A DNA stretch of 64,000 nt, from contig NZ_VCPD01000005.1 in NCBI RefSeq assembly GCF_005938215.1, forward strand, positions 124,001 through 188,000. Reading direction: 5' to 3'. The notes under the pieces were generated by a model. That model was given only the letters and a program-made list of their open reading frames with translations. It was not told the origin of the DNA and ran no database searches. Made by a program: the position numbers and the translations under genes. Below, piece after piece: positions 17,686-27,683 of this stretch. Every line of letters starts with the position of its first letter. Within the stretch, counting starts at the first letter, position 1. Source of the stretch: Ruegeria sediminis. Its GTDB lineage: Bacteria; Pseudomonadota; Alphaproteobacteria; Rhodobacterales; Rhodobacteraceae.

Positions 17686-18264
17686 ATGGTTGGTCCTGAA
17701 GAAGTATTGAGTTTTTGGTTGGACGAGGTTGGCCCCGAAGGGTGGTACGCACAGGATGACGCGTTGGATGCGCGGATTCGCGACCGTTTCCTCGAAACGT
17801 GGGAGGCGGCCTGCCACGGCAGGTTTTCGCTCTGGTTGACATACCCGAGCGGTTCACTGGCCTACATCATCCTGATGGATCAGTTTCCCCGCAACATGTT
17901 CCGGGGCGATGCGCGTGCGTTCGCATCGGACCGGGCCGCGCTTGCCGCGGCGAAAGGTGCGGTGGACAAGGGCTGGGACCTCAAGATCGATGAACCGGCG
18001 CGGCAGTTCTTTTACATGCCGATGATGCATTCGGAAAACCTGTGCGATCAGGAACGCTGCGTGCGCCTGATGTGCCAGCGGATGCCGGACTCCGGTCCGG
18101 GCAACCTGCTGCACGCGCGGGCGCATCGCGAGGTGATCCGCAAGTTCGGCCGGTTCCCGTACCGCAACGAGGCGCTGGATCGCGAGACGACCGAGCAAGA
18201 GGCCGCCTATGTCAGCAGCGGCGGCTACGGTCAGACCGTGCGCGAGTTGCAGACGGCCGGTTAG
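17686..18264 (+). CDS. DUF924 family protein
   Basis: A 192-residue DUF924 protein, an all-helical TPR-like fold of unknown function. Typical landmarks are VLSFWLDEVGPEGWY at the start, YIILMDQFPRNMFRGDARAFASD near 58-80 and FFYMPMMHSENLCDQE near 107. It follows a 108-base gap after the MFS gene and overlaps the convergent gene at 18261 by 4 bases. Confidence 0.88.
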   Translation: MVGPEEVLSFWLDEVGPEGWYAQDDALDARIRDRFLETWEAACHGRFSLWLTYPSGSLAYIILMDQFPRNMFRGDARAFASDRAALAAAKGAVDKGWDLKIDEPARQFFYMPMMHSENLCDQERCVRLMCQRMPDSGPGNLLHARAHREVIRKFGRFPYRNEALDRETTEQEAAYVSSGGYGQTVRELQTAG

Positions 18265-18698
18265 GACGCGGGCGTACAGCCTCGGATTTCCGTGGCGCGG
18301 TCGGCAATGGCGTCGACCGATGTCTCGATGGCGTGGTCGATCAGGTCCTCGGGCGCGTCGGCAAGTTCCGTGATGCGCATCTGCGCGGACTGCAGCCGTT
18401 TTTCGACCGTCTCGGCCCGATCGAGAATCCCCGAAATGCGCTGTTGTGTGGCGGCAGTCAGTTCCTCGCCCTTTTCCTGCAGGACCGCTTCGAGATCTTT
18501 TCGCAATCCCTGGAGTTCGCCTTGGACGGCCTGCGCTTCCTCACGCAGGGGCGCAACCATCTGGAGGTTCTGGGCGAAGGTGGCGGCCAGCCCGTCGATG
18601 GTCGAGGAAACTTTCCACGCAAGAAACAGGCACAATGCCAAAAGAAGCAGGGTGGCGTTGAGCAGGGCGAGCAACAAGTCCTTGAGCGTTTTGGCCAT
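18261..18698 (-). CDS. Membrane-anchored coiled-coil protein, unknown
   Basis: A 145-residue protein with one N-terminal transmembrane segment (about residues 9-28, LALLNATLLLLALCLFLAW). A long Gln/Glu-rich coiled coil follows (about 40-115, including EEAQAVQGELQGLRKDLEAV) and then an acidic tail. No family is recognised; the shape resembles apolipoprotein-like or DUF948-like membrane proteins. Confidence 0.7.
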   Translation of the reverse strand: MAKTLKDLLLALLNATLLLLALCLFLAWKVSSTIDGLAATFAQNLQMVAPLREEAQAVQGELQGLRKDLEAVLQEKGEELTAATQQRISGILDRAETVEKRLQSAQMRITELADAPEDLIDHAIETSVDAIADRATEIRGCTPAS

Positions 18699-18873
18699 GA
18701 CAAGCCTTTCAATTCAATAATTTGCAAACAGATTTCAGCGCCAGCGACGTGCCGACGCCTTATGTTCTAGCCATTCATCGGGCGCAGGTATAGGCTGGAA
18801 TCCGCGCGAAACCCGTTTCCGGACCCTGCGTCATATTTGTCGCGGAACGGGGCGGTTGATGCGTTGGGGAATT

Positions 18874-18896
18874 TAGTTTAACGGTAAACTAGTTTT
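18874..18896. promoter_or_regulatory. Nested palindromes upstream of lpdA
   Basis: TAGTTTA (18874-18880) and TAAACTA (18885-18891) flank ACGG. AAACTAGTTT (18887-18896) is a second, overlapping perfect palindrome. They lie 28-50 bases before the lpdA start codon in an AT-rich patch, where an operator would lie. The regulator is unknown. Confidence 0.5.
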
Positions 18897-18923
18897 TCGA
18901 ACCACCGGCGCCGAGGGGTACTC

Positions 18924-20318
18924 ATGGCTGCACAATCCTTTGATCTGATCGTAATCGGCGCGGGCCCCGGCGGCTATGTCGCCGCCATCCGCGGGGCTCA
19001 GCTGGGCCTGAAGACGGCGGTTGTCGAGCGCGAACACCTGGGCGGCATCTGTCTCAACTGGGGCTGCATTCCGACGAAGGCGCTGCTGCGATCCTCGGAG
19101 GTGTTCCATCTGATGGAGCGCGCCAAGGATTTCGGCCTGAGCGCGGAAAAGATCGGCTATGACCTGAACGCGGTCGTCAAGCGGTCGCGCGGGGTTGCCG
19201 CGCAGCTGTCCGGCGGCATCGGCCACCTGCTGAAGAAGAACAAGGTGACCGTGGTGATGGGCGAGGCGACGTTGCCCGCCAAGGGCAAGGTCAGCGTCAA
19301 GACGGACAAGGGCACCGAGGAACTGACCGCCAAGAACATCGTCCTCGCCACCGGCGCCCGCGCGCGCGAGTTGCCGGGGCTCGAGGCGGACGGCGATCTG
19401 GTCTGGACCTACAAGCACGCGCTGCAGCCGCCACGGATGCCCAAGAAGCTGCTGGTCATCGGTTCGGGCGCGATCGGCATCGAATTCGCAAGCTTCTACA
19501 ACACGCTGGGGGCCGAGACGACCGTGGTCGAGGTGATGGACCGCATCCTGCCGGTCGAGGACGCGGAGATCAGCGCCTTTGCCAAGAAAGCCTTCACCAA
19601 GCAGGGCATGAAGATCATGGAAAAGGCGATGGTCAAGCAGCTTGACCGCGCCAAGGGCAAGGTCACCGCGCATATCGAGGTCAAGGGCAAGGTCGAGAAG
19701 CACGAGTTCGACACCGTGATCTCGGCTGTCGGCATCGTCGGCAATGTCGAGAACCTTGGGCTTGAAGCGTTGGGCGTCAAGGTGGATCGCACCCATGTGG
19801 TCACGGATGAATACTGTCGCACCGGGGTAGAGGGCCTTTACGCCATCGGCGACATCGCCGGCGCGCCCTGGCTGGCGCACAAGGCCAGCCACGAGGGCGT
19901 CATGGTGGCCGAACTGATCGCCGGCAAACACGCGCATCCGGTCAAGCCGGAAAGCATCGCCGGCTGTACCTATTGCCAGCCGCAGGTCGCATCGGTCGGC
20001 TATTCCGAGGCGAAGGCCAAGGAGTTGGGTTATGAGGTCAAGGTCGGCCGCTTTCCTTTCATCGGCAACGGCAAGGCCATTGCCCTGGGCGAGCCGGAAG
20101 GGATGATCAAGACGGTCTTCGACGCCAAGACCGGCGAGTTGCTGGGCGCGCACATGATCGGCGCCGAGGTGACCGAACTGATCCAGGGCTACGTCGTGGG
20201 CCGGCAGTTGGAAACGACGGAAGAAGACCTGATGAACACGGTCTTCCCCCACCCGACGCTGTCCGAGATGATGCACGAAAGCGTTCTGGACGCCTATGGA
20301 CGCGTGATCCACATGTAA
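18924..20318 (+). CDS. lpdA: Dihydrolipoyl dehydrogenase
   Basis: A 464-residue flavoprotein E3, which reoxidises dihydrolipoyl groups of 2-oxoacid dehydrogenase or glycine-cleavage complexes with NAD+. The FAD-binding motif VIGAGPGGYVAA is at residue 10, the redox disulfide Cys43/Cys48 in GGICLNWGCIPTK, the NAD site GSGAIGIEFASF near 180 and the catalytic His-Glu in HPTLSEMMHE near the end. There is no fused lipoyl domain. It is not adjacent to E1/E2 genes here, so its complex is not fixed by context. Confidence 0.97.
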   Translation: MAAQSFDLIVIGAGPGGYVAAIRGAQLGLKTAVVEREHLGGICLNWGCIPTKALLRSSEVFHLMERAKDFGLSAEKIGYDLNAVVKRSRGVAAQLSGGIGHLLKKNKVTVVMGEATLPAKGKVSVKTDKGTEELTAKNIVLATGARARELPGLEADGDLVWTYKHALQPPRMPKKLLVIGSGAIGIEFASFYNTLGAETTVVEVMDRILPVEDAEISAFAKKAFTKQGMKIMEKAMVKQLDRAKGKVTAHIEVKGKVEKHEFDTVISAVGIVGNVENLGLEALGVKVDRTHVVTDEYCRTGVEGLYAIGDIAGAPWLAHKASHEGVMVAELIAGKHAHPVKPESIAGCTYCQPQVASVGYSEAKAKELGYEVKVGRFPFIGNGKAIALGEPEGMIKTVFDAKTGELLGAHMIGAEVTELIQGYVVGRQLETTEEDLMNTVFPHPTLSEMMHESVLDAYGRVIHM

Positions 20319-20342
20319 GGCGCTGTCGCCGCGGCAAACACG

Positions 20343-20374
20343 GGCGCCCGGTGTTCCGGGCGCCTGGTCTTTTC
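20343..20374 (+). terminator. Terminator of lpdA
   Basis: GGCGCCCGG (20343-20351) and CCGGGCGCC (20356-20364) form a 9-bp stem with a 4-base loop, followed by TGGTCTTTTC. It lies between convergent lpdA and the sulfotransferase gene. Confidence 0.8.
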
Positions 20375-20382
20375 GGGGCGGT

Positions 20383-22134
20383 TCAATTGTCCGGTTCGAG
20401 TTCCTGCCACAGTTTCTTGTCAAGCGCCGTGACGAACGGAGCCATTACATCCTCGTAGTCGCGCCACTTTCCCACTGACCGCATATGCACGGGTTGACGC
20501 AACTGGTGGGCGGTCATGGTGCGAACGCCGCCCGTGTACAACTCGGGCCGCGCCATGTTCTCGACCCACTCGATCCCGCAGAACTCGGCGAGTGACCGGC
20601 TTGCCGAGGTCACGTCGGCAACAAGATCTTCGTAGGACAACCGGTAGATCGAACCGGGATACAGGTTGTGCCAATGGGCCATGATTTCGGCATAAAGGTT
20701 GAACCGGTGCGCCATCGATTGCAAATCGTAGGAATAGGACAGGGCGCCATTCGAAAACCGTCCACGCCACATTGACAGCGCGACATCCCGCGGATCGCGG
20801 CGCAGATCGACAATGCGGCAATCCGGGTAGGCCGCGACCAGAAACCCGATGAGGCGGTGATTTTCCGGCATCTTGTCGGTATAGGCCCTGGCGGATCTGG
20901 CGTGTTCCGGCAGTTGGGCCTGATCCGCCGCGACCAGGCTTTCCACCTCGTCAGGACCAAACGGCAAATCCTCCTGGATGATCGGGTACAGCAGATCACA
21001 TGTTGGCCGCTCGCCCAGAGGGGCAACTTCGGGGCTGGCTCCCAGTATCGTTTCGGTCAAGGTGGTTCCCGACCGGGGTAAGCCGACGATGAATATCGGT
21101 CGTGGGTGCTGTGCCCGCGTTCGCCGGTCGAACGACAAGGGGGATCGAAAGCGGTTCAGGATCTTGTCGTTGAATCTTTTTTCCTCCGCCGCCGGATATG
21201 GCGTGATCTTCGCAATCTCTCGGTTCGCCGCGTTCAGGTAGGTGTTGGCCGCTTGCCGGTCTCCGCGTTGTTCAGCCATGTGGGCCAGAGCGAACCCAAG
21301 CGCCGCGCGGCCGGGACCTTTGGGCGCCTTGTCATATTCCGCCAGCGCAACCGGCCAGATACCTTCATTCTCCTCGCGCGATTGCAGCCGCGCCAGGTGT
21401 TCAAGCACGTCCGGCTCACCGGGTTGGATTTCAAGAATCCGGCGATAGACTTCCGCGGCCTGCTCCAGTTCACCCGCATTCACCAGTTGGGTGGCATAGT
21501 TGGTGAGCACGCGCGGGTGCTGCGGGGCCAGGTCAACCGCATGCCTGGCCGCCGCCGTGGCCTCTTCGTGTTCGGCCATCCGGGCCAGTACCGCGCTTTT
21601 CTGCACCCAGATCTGAAAATTGTCAGGCGCCAATGCGGCGGCGCCGTCAAGGTCGGTCACGGCGGATGCCAGGTTGTTCTGTTTTGCATGAACATCTGCG
21701 CGCATCATGAACGCCTGTGCGTCTTTCGGACACAGCCTGAGGTAGTCCGTTGCCGCCGCAAGGGCGTCGTCCAGTTTGCCCGAGTCCATTTGGGCAAGGG
21801 TCAATATCCGGAACACTCCACTGTCCTGCGGACAGGCGGCGGCGACTCGTTTCAGCAGCTTCGCCGCAGGCTCGGGCTGGTGCAGAACGATCAGCGCGTG
21901 GGCAAGATTCTTGGCGGCATCATGAAACTCCGGGTCCAGTTTCAGCGCCTTCTGGAAATACGGGACCGCGTCACGTTCCCGCCCCATCGCGCAAAGCGCG
22001 ACGGCCGCGAAATTGGGAAAGGCGGGATGCCGGTTGTGCTGGCGCATTGCCGCCTTTGCTTCGGCCAGGGTTTTCTTGTGGCGTCCCTGCTGCGCAACCT
22101 GAAGAACGCGCCTTAGATCGTTTTGGACCGTCAT
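20383..22134 (-). CDS. TPR-repeat sulfotransferase family protein
   Basis: A 583-residue fusion. Residues about 1-280 form tandem TPR repeats (for example PYFQKALKLDPEFHDAAKNL near 59). Residues about 345-570 form a sulfotransferase domain with the 5'-PSB loop GLPRSGTTLTE near 351 and the 3'-PB motif RRDPRDVALSMW near 453. Both sites for the donor PAPS are intact. Such TPR-sulfotransferases resemble protein-tyrosine sulfotransferases, but the substrate here is unknown. It is cytoplasmic, as no signal peptide is seen. Confidence 0.88.
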   Translation of the reverse strand: MTVQNDLRRVLQVAQQGRHKKTLAEAKAAMRQHNRHPAFPNFAAVALCAMGRERDAVPYFQKALKLDPEFHDAAKNLAHALIVLHQPEPAAKLLKRVAAACPQDSGVFRILTLAQMDSGKLDDALAAATDYLRLCPKDAQAFMMRADVHAKQNNLASAVTDLDGAAALAPDNFQIWVQKSAVLARMAEHEEATAAARHAVDLAPQHPRVLTNYATQLVNAGELEQAAEVYRRILEIQPGEPDVLEHLARLQSREENEGIWPVALAEYDKAPKGPGRAALGFALAHMAEQRGDRQAANTYLNAANREIAKITPYPAAEEKRFNDKILNRFRSPLSFDRRTRAQHPRPIFIVGLPRSGTTLTETILGASPEVAPLGERPTCDLLYPIIQEDLPFGPDEVESLVAADQAQLPEHARSARAYTDKMPENHRLIGFLVAAYPDCRIVDLRRDPRDVALSMWRGRFSNGALSYSYDLQSMAHRFNLYAEIMAHWHNLYPGSIYRLSYEDLVADVTSASRSLAEFCGIEWVENMARPELYTGGVRTMTAHQLRQPVHMRSVGKWRDYEDVMAPFVTALDKKLWQELEPDN

Positions 22135-22182
22135 TCATTCACCCCCGGCCAGAAAGCGCCGCCACGTTCGCCGCCCCGCGGA

Positions 22183-23568
22183 TCATTTGGTCAACGCATC
22201 CAGAATCCGGGCCCAGGACCGAATGCCCTTGTGGAAGCTTTGCACGTCGTACTTCTCGTTGGGCGAGTGGATGGCGTCGTCATCGTTGGCGAAGCCGACC
22301 AGCATCGCGTCGAGACCGAGGATGGACTTGAAGTAGCCGACCACCGGGATCGATCCGCCCATGCCGGTGAACACCGCCTCGCGGTTCCATTCATCCGACA
22401 GCGCGGTGCGTGCTGCTTCGAATTCCGGGCGCGAAATGTTCATGACCGACGCGGGCGAGCCTTCCAGATCGTTGTCCCAGACCACCTTGGCATCGGGTGA
22501 CAGGCGGTCCTCGACATGCTTGCGGATCTTGCGGCGCAGGGCGTCTGGGTCCATGTCGCCGACCAGGCGGCAGGTGATCTTGCAATGGGCCTGCGATGGG
22601 ATCACCGTCTTGGACCCGGCGCCGTTGTAGCCGCCCCACAGGCCGTTCACCTCGAGCGTCGGGCGGGCCCATTGCTGTTCCAGGGTCGAATACCCCTTTT
22701 CGCCATGCGGCCGCGTGTAGCCGACCGAATTCAGGTATTCCGCCTCGTCGAAACCGCAGCCGGCCCATTGGCGAAGCTGATCCTCGGGAACTTCGTGAAC
22801 CCCTTCATAGAACCCTTCGACGGCGACTTTTCCGGTTTCCTCGTCGTAGAAAGATGCGACGATCCGCGAGATTTCCCGCAGCGGGTTCAGGCCCGGGCCG
22901 CCATAGTGGCCGGAATGCAGATCGATGCGCGGGCCGATGATGGTGAACTCGTCCTTGAGCATGCCGCGCAGTTGCGAGGCGATCGAGGGCACGCCGCGCG
23001 ACACCATCGACGTGTCGCAGACCAGCGCCAGATCTGCCTTCAACTCTGCGGCGTTCTCTGTGAGGAAGGGGATCAGCGAAGGCGAACCGGATTCCTCCTC
23101 GCCTTCGAAGAAGAACGTGATGCGGCAGGGCATCTTGCCATGCACGGCTTTCCAGGCGCGGCACGCCTCGACAAAGGTCATCAACTGGCCCTTGTCGTCG
23201 GAAGAGCCCCGGCCGCGGATCACCTGGCCGTTTTCCGTGTCTTCGATGGCGGGGTCGAACGGATCGCGGTTCCACAGGTTCAACGGATCGACCGGCTGCA
23301 CGTCGTAGTGGCCGTAAAACAGGACGTGCGGGCCGTCTCCGTCCTCGCCGACATGACCAACGACCATCGGACATCCAGGTGTCACGCGTTTCTCGGCGGC
23401 GATGCCAATGCTTTTCAGGTCCGCGACCAGCCACTCGGCGGCCTTGTCGCAGCTTTCCTTGTGTGCCGGGTCGGTCGAGATCGAGGGGATGCGCAGCAAC
23501 TCCATCAACCGGTCGATGGCGGGGGTAAGATCCGAGTCGATCTGGTTCAGTACGGCGTCAAGCGACAT
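22183..23568 (-). CDS. M20-family dipeptidase
   Basis: A 461-residue M20/M25/M40 metallopeptidase that should hydrolyse dipeptides in the cytoplasm. Metal-site blocks are FYGHYDVQPVDP near residue 88, RGSSDDKGQ near 122 and FFEGEEESGSPS near 155, with DLHSGHYGGPGLNP in the lid domain. The ATG at 23568 follows CAGGAGCCACGC. The frame stays open upstream to 23829, but that part has no ribosome-binding site and unlikely composition. Confidence 0.93.
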   Translation of the reverse strand: MSLDAVLNQIDSDLTPAIDRLMELLRIPSISTDPAHKESCDKAAEWLVADLKSIGIAAEKRVTPGCPMVVGHVGEDGDGPHVLFYGHYDVQPVDPLNLWNRDPFDPAIEDTENGQVIRGRGSSDDKGQLMTFVEACRAWKAVHGKMPCRITFFFEGEEESGSPSLIPFLTENAAELKADLALVCDTSMVSRGVPSIASQLRGMLKDEFTIIGPRIDLHSGHYGGPGLNPLREISRIVASFYDEETGKVAVEGFYEGVHEVPEDQLRQWAGCGFDEAEYLNSVGYTRPHGEKGYSTLEQQWARPTLEVNGLWGGYNGAGSKTVIPSQAHCKITCRLVGDMDPDALRRKIRKHVEDRLSPDAKVVWDNDLEGSPASVMNISRPEFEAARTALSDEWNREAVFTGMGGSIPVVGYFKSILGLDAMLVGFANDDDAIHSPNEKYDVQSFHKGIRSWARILDALTK

Positions 23569-23914
23569 GCGTGGCTCCTGAATGGGTCCTTGATTTCTGG
23601 CGCGGAGCCTAGCAGCGCCGGCAGGACAGTCCAGTGTGCGGCGGCGAGAAAAGTTGTATAATGGCGAATGCCGTTCAAATCGGCTGCTGCCCTGCGTCGT
23701 TTCCTCGCGTCCATTCGCCGTAACTTTGCTTGAGCGGGGGGGCGCAAATGGATATTTGATGCAGATCAATGCCGCGACGTCGGCTGCGAATGTAGGCAGT
23801 TGATCTGAAGGTACACAGAAGTTATTCATTCAGTAATGTGAATTTATTCGCATCGGTGAATGAAGTCCTGCCGCCAAGCCAATTGAAGGCGGCCGGACGA
23901 TCAAGGAGGACCCG
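23569..23914. other. Intergenic regulatory region between the dipeptidase and hemA
   Basis: A 346-base gap between divergent genes. It holds the FNR-type palindrome at 23756-23769, an AT-richer stretch at about 23740-23870 that should contain the hemA promoter, and the hemA ribosome-binding site AAGGAGGA. No coding frame looks real. Confidence 0.7.
23756..23769. promoter_or_regulatory. Perfect FNR/FnrL box upstream of hemA
   Basis: TTGAT-GCAG-ATCAA matches the FNR/CRP-superfamily consensus TTGAT-N4-ATCAA at every defined position, 146 bases before the hemA start codon. FnrL control of hemA under low oxygen is established in Rhodobacter. Whether it activates or represses here depends on the unmapped start of transcription. 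Confidence 0.85.
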
Positions 23915-25138
23915 GTGGACTACACTGCTCAGCTCGATTCCGCGATTGCCAGGCTGCATGAAGAAGGACGTTACCGGACCTTCATCGACATCGAACGCCG
24001 CAAGGGACATTTTCCGCACGCCGTCTGGACCCGTCCCGACGGGACCGAGCGCGACATCACCGTCTGGTGCGGCAACGATTACCTCGGCATGGGGCAGCAC
24101 CCCGTCGTGCTGGAGGCCATGCACGAGGCCATCGAGGCGGCCGGCGCTGGGTCGGGCGGCACTCGCAACATCTCGGGCACCACGGTCTATCACAAGCGGC
24201 TCGAGGCGGAACTGGCCGATCTGCATGGCAAGGAAGCGGCGCTGCTGTTCACCAGCGCCTATATCGCCAACGACGCGACGCTGAGCACGCTGCCCAAGCT
24301 GTTTCCGGGGCTCATCATCTATTCCGACGCTCTGAATCACGCCTCGATGATCGAAGGTGTGCGCCGCAACGGCGGGGCCAAGCGCATCTTCCGCCACAAT
24401 GACGTGGCTCATCTGCGCGAACTGCTGGAGGCCGACGATCCGGCGGCGCCCAAGCTGATCGCCTTCGAGTCGATCTATTCCATGGACGGCGACTTTGGCC
24501 CCATCGAGGAAATTTGCGATCTGGCCGACGAGTTCGGTGCGCTGACCTATATCGACGAGGTGCACGCGGTCGGCATGTACGGGCCGCGCGGCGGCGGCGT
24601 GACGGAACGCGACCGTCTGGCCCACCGGATCGACATCATCAACGGCACTCTGGCCAAGGCCTATGGCGTCATGGGTGGCTATATCGCGGCCAGCGCCAAG
24701 ATGTGCGACGCCATCCGTTCCTATGCGCCGGGCTTCATCTTCACCACGTCGTTGCCGCCGGCGGTCGCCGCGGGCGCGGCGGCTTCGGTTGCCCATCTCA
24801 AGCGCACACCGGAATTGCGCGAGCAGCACCAGACGCAGGCAAAGATCCTCAAGCTGCGCCTCAAGGGGCTTGGACTGCCGCTGATCGACCACGGCAGTCA
24901 CATCGTGCCGGTGATCGTCGGCAACCCGGTACACACCAAGAAGTTGAGCGACATGCTGCTGGAAAATTACGGCATCTACGTTCAGCCGATCAATTTCCCC
25001 ACCGTGCCGCGCGGGACGGAACGGTTGCGTTTCACCCCGTCCCCGGTGCACGGACCCAAGGAATTGGACCGTTTGGTGCAAGCCATGGACGAACTTTGGT
25101 CACATTGTGCGCTAAATCGCGCCGAACTTGCCGGTTAA
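23915..25138 (+). CDS. hemA: 5-aminolevulinate synthase
   Basis: A 407-residue PLP enzyme that condenses glycine and succinyl-CoA to 5-aminolevulinate, the first step of tetrapyrrole synthesis by the Shemin route used by alphaproteobacteria. Start [20 protein letters not shown] matches Rhodobacter HemA. The PLP lysine is Lys248 in [13 protein letters not shown], and the glycine-rich site [11 protein letters not shown] is at 79. Translation starts at GTG, preceded by AAGGAGGACCCG. An FNR box lies upstream. Confidence 0.97.
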   Translation: MDYTAQLDSAIARLHEEGRYRTFIDIERRKGHFPHAVWTRPDGTERDITVWCGNDYLGMGQHPVVLEAMHEAIEAAGAGSGGTRNISGTTVYHKRLEAELADLHGKEAALLFTSAYIANDATLSTLPKLFPGLIIYSDALNHASMIEGVRRNGGAKRIFRHNDVAHLRELLEADDPAAPKLIAFESIYSMDGDFGPIEEICDLADEFGALTYIDEVHAVGMYGPRGGGVTERDRLAHRIDIINGTLAKAYGVMGGYIAASAKMCDAIRSYAPGFIFTTSLPPAVAAGAAASVAHLKRTPELREQHQTQAKILKLRLKGLGLPLIDHGSHIVPVIVGNPVHTKKLSDMLLENYGIYVQPINFPTVPRGTERLRFTPSPVHGPKELDRLVQAMDELWSHCALNRAELAG

Positions 25139-25268
25139 CCTTAGGCCTTGGTGTGCAACTCGCTTGCGGCGTGTTAAGCTTCCGCTAACAAAAGCAGTGG
25201 ACGAATCGTTATGGGAGCGGTTCGCCGTAACGCGAAAAACTCGCGATAGGCAGAATGGGGCGGCAGGA

Positions 25269-26483
25269 ATGATTGGGCGCAGGACACAGCGCGACTCCGA
25301 TGAGACGGAGACCGTCAGACCAAAAGGATTCGACGACTTCGAACTTCGTCTCGGCGATGTAATGCGGGGCGAACGGGCGACGATGGGCAAGTCGCTGCTC
25401 GACGTCCAGAGAGAGTTGCGGATCAAGGCCAACTACATCGCAGCCATCGAAAACTCCGACCCTGATGCTTTTGAAACGCCCGGCTTCATCGCCGGGTACG
25501 TGCGTTCCTACGCCCGTTACCTGGGTATGAACCCCGACGAAACCTTTGCGGCATTCTGCAAGGAAAGCGGCTTTGAAGTGGCGCATGGCATGTCGGCGGG
25601 CGCGTCCGTCGCCAAAAAGCCCAGCAGCGGCGTGCCGTCGCGCGGTCCGATGGGGCGGGATCCGTTCATCTCGCCGAACACTCCCTACCTTCCAGGCAGG
25701 GATTCGGTCCTGAATCACATCGAGCCGCGGGCCATCGGCTCGTCGCTGGTTCTGCTGGCCCTGATCGCCGGCATCGGCTATGGCGGCTGGGCGGTCCTGA
25801 AAGAGGTGCAGCAGGTGCAGGTCGCGCCTGTCGAACAGGCGCCGCTGGTTTTGTCCGACCTCGATCCGCTGGACGAAGCGCGCAGCCGGGAAACGAACGC
25901 AGAGAATGCCGGGCTGGTGAGCCCGGAATCCGAGGCGCTGGACCGGCTCTATCGCCCGCAAGCGCTGGATGTCCCGGTCTTGGTGGCCCGCGACGCGCCG
26001 ATCTCGACGCTGGACCCGAGAACCGTGGGCGCGTTCCGCGCGCCGGAACTGCCCGAAGTGCAGATCGCCGAGGTTCAGCGCCAGGAAGAGCCGTCTCAGC
26101 CTCCGCAAGTGTTGGAGGAGGTCGCGCCTTCGCTGGTGATGGTGGCCGTGCGCCCGTCCTGGGTGCGGGTGACCGCCGCGGACGGTTCCACGATCTTCGA
26201 AAAGATCATGGAGCCCGGAGAAACCTACGAAGTGCCGCTGACCGAGGAACCGCCGAAATTGCGTGCGGGAGAAAGCGGTGCGATCTACTTCGCCACCAAC
26301 GGTGAACATTACGGCCCGGTCGGTGAACGGGGTGTTGTGACCAAGAACGTGTCGCTGTCGATCGACGCCGTGACCGAGGCCTATAAGGTGGCGGACATGG
26401 CGCAGGACGACGATCTGGCCCGCATGGTGGCCGAGGCGCAGGCCCAGCCCGAAGAGGTTGCCCCGCCGGCGCCCACGGAATAA
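25269..26483 (+). CDS. RodZ-like helix-turn-helix membrane protein (HTH_25, DUF4115)
   Basis: A 404-residue protein. A cytoplasmic helix-turn-helix (about residues 40-85, [20 protein letters not shown]) is followed by one transmembrane helix near 160-180, a Pro/Glu/Gln-rich periplasmic linker and a C-terminal DUF4115-type beta domain (about 295-375, [17 protein letters not shown]). This is the architecture of RodZ, which links MreB filaments to the wall-elongation machinery. It lies directly before ispG, the same order as rodZ-ispG in E. coli, which supports the call. Confidence 0.85.
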   Translation: MIGRRTQRDSDETETVRPKGFDDFELRLGDVMRGERATMGKSLLDVQRELRIKANYIAAIENSDPDAFETPGFIAGYVRSYARYLGMNPDETFAAFCKESGFEVAHGMSAGASVAKKPSSGVPSRGPMGRDPFISPNTPYLPGRDSVLNHIEPRAIGSSLVLLALIAGIGYGGWAVLKEVQQVQVAPVEQAPLVLSDLDPLDEARSRETNAENAGLVSPESEALDRLYRPQALDVPVLVARDAPISTLDPRTVGAFRAPELPEVQIAEVQRQEEPSQPPQVLEEVAPSLVMVAVRPSWVRVTAADGSTIFEKIMEPGETYEVPLTEEPPKLRAGESGAIYFATNGEHYGPVGERGVVTKNVSLSIDAVTEAYKVADMAQDDDLARMVAEAQAQPEEVAPPAPTE

Positions 26484-26556
26484 GTCCGCCATTGAAGGAA
26501 GTGCGCGACCGGCCTATGTAACCGGCAGAACCGGAGCAGCCGCGGACCCGATCTTC

Positions 26557-27678
26557 ATGTCTCTGAATCACGTGCGCCCCTGGCGCAACATCTATCGCCG
26601 GAAATCCCGTCAGATCATGGTCGGCAACGTGCCCGTGGGTGGCGACGCGCCGATCTCGGTCCAGACCATGACCAACACGCCGACAACCGACGTGGCGGCG
26701 ACAGTGGCGCAGGTACAAGCCGCGGCAGAGGCCGGGGCGGACATCGTCCGCATCTCGGTTCCGGACGAAGCGTCGTCGAAGGCCCTGAAGGACATCGTCA
26801 GGGAAAGCTCGGTCCCGATCGTGGCGGACATCCATTTCCATTACCGGCGCGGGATCGAAGCGGCCGAGGCGGGCGCCGCCTGTCTGCGGATCAATCCCGG
26901 CAACATCGGCGACGAGAAACGGGTGAAAGAGGTCATCAAGGCCGCGCGCGACCACAATTGCTCGATCCGCATCGGCGTGAACGCGGGCAGTCTTGAAAAG
27001 CACCTGCTGGAGAAATACGGCGAGCCTTGCCCCGAGGCGATGGTCGAAAGCGGGCTCGACCATATCCGCATCCTGCAGGACAACGACTTTCACGAATTCA
27101 AGATCAGCGTGAAGGCCAGCGACGTCTTTTTGGCCGCCGCGGCTTACCAGGGCATCGCCGATGCCACCGATGCGCCGATCCACCTGGGCATCACCGAGGC
27201 CGGCGGGCTGGTCAGCGGCACCATCAAGTCCGCAATCGGCCTGGGCAACCTGCTGTGGATGGGAATCGGCGACACGATCCGCGTCAGCCTGTCCGCCGAC
27301 CCGGTGGAAGAGGTCAAGGTCGGGTTCGAGATCCTCAAGTCCCTCGGACTGCGTCATCGCGGCGTGAACATCATCTCTTGCCCGTCCTGCGCTCGTCAGG
27401 GGTTCGACGTCATCAAGACGGTCGAAACGCTGGAAAAGCGGCTGGAACACGTCAAGACGCCGATGAGCCTTTCGATCATCGGCTGCGTGGTGAACGGACC
27501 GGGCGAGGCGCTGATGACCGATGTGGGCTTCACCGGCGGCGGGGCCGGGTCAGGCATGGTCTATCTGGCGGGCAAGGCAAGCCACAAGATGTCGAATGAC
27601 CGGATGATCGACCACATCGTCGAAGAGGTCGAAAGAAAAGCGGCGGAAATCGAAGCCGCCCGGGACGCCGCCGAGTAG
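26557..27678 (+). CDS. ispG: 4-hydroxy-3-methylbut-2-enyl diphosphate synthase
   Basis: A 373-residue iron-sulfur enzyme of the MEP isoprenoid pathway; it converts MEcPP to HMBPP. The [4Fe-4S] ligands Cys275, Cys278 and Cys310 ([22 protein letters not shown]) and the fourth ligand Glu317 are present at the spacing of the E. coli enzyme. The TIM-barrel part runs to about residue 260. It follows the RodZ-like gene by 73 bases and is probably in the same operon. Confidence 0.97.
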   Translation: MSLNHVRPWRNIYRRKSRQIMVGNVPVGGDAPISVQTMTNTPTTDVAATVAQVQAAAEAGADIVRISVPDEASSKALKDIVRESSVPIVADIHFHYRRGIEAAEAGAACLRINPGNIGDEKRVKEVIKAARDHNCSIRIGVNAGSLEKHLLEKYGEPCPEAMVESGLDHIRILQDNDFHEFKISVKASDVFLAAAAYQGIADATDAPIHLGITEAGGLVSGTIKSAIGLGNLLWMGIGDTIRVSLSADPVEEVKVGFEILKSLGLRHRGVNIISCPSCARQGFDVIKTVETLEKRLEHVKTPMSLSIIGCVVNGPGEALMTDVGFTGGGAGSGMVYLAGKASHKMSNDRMIDHIVEEVERKAAEIEAARDAAE

Positions 27679-27683
27679 ACGCC

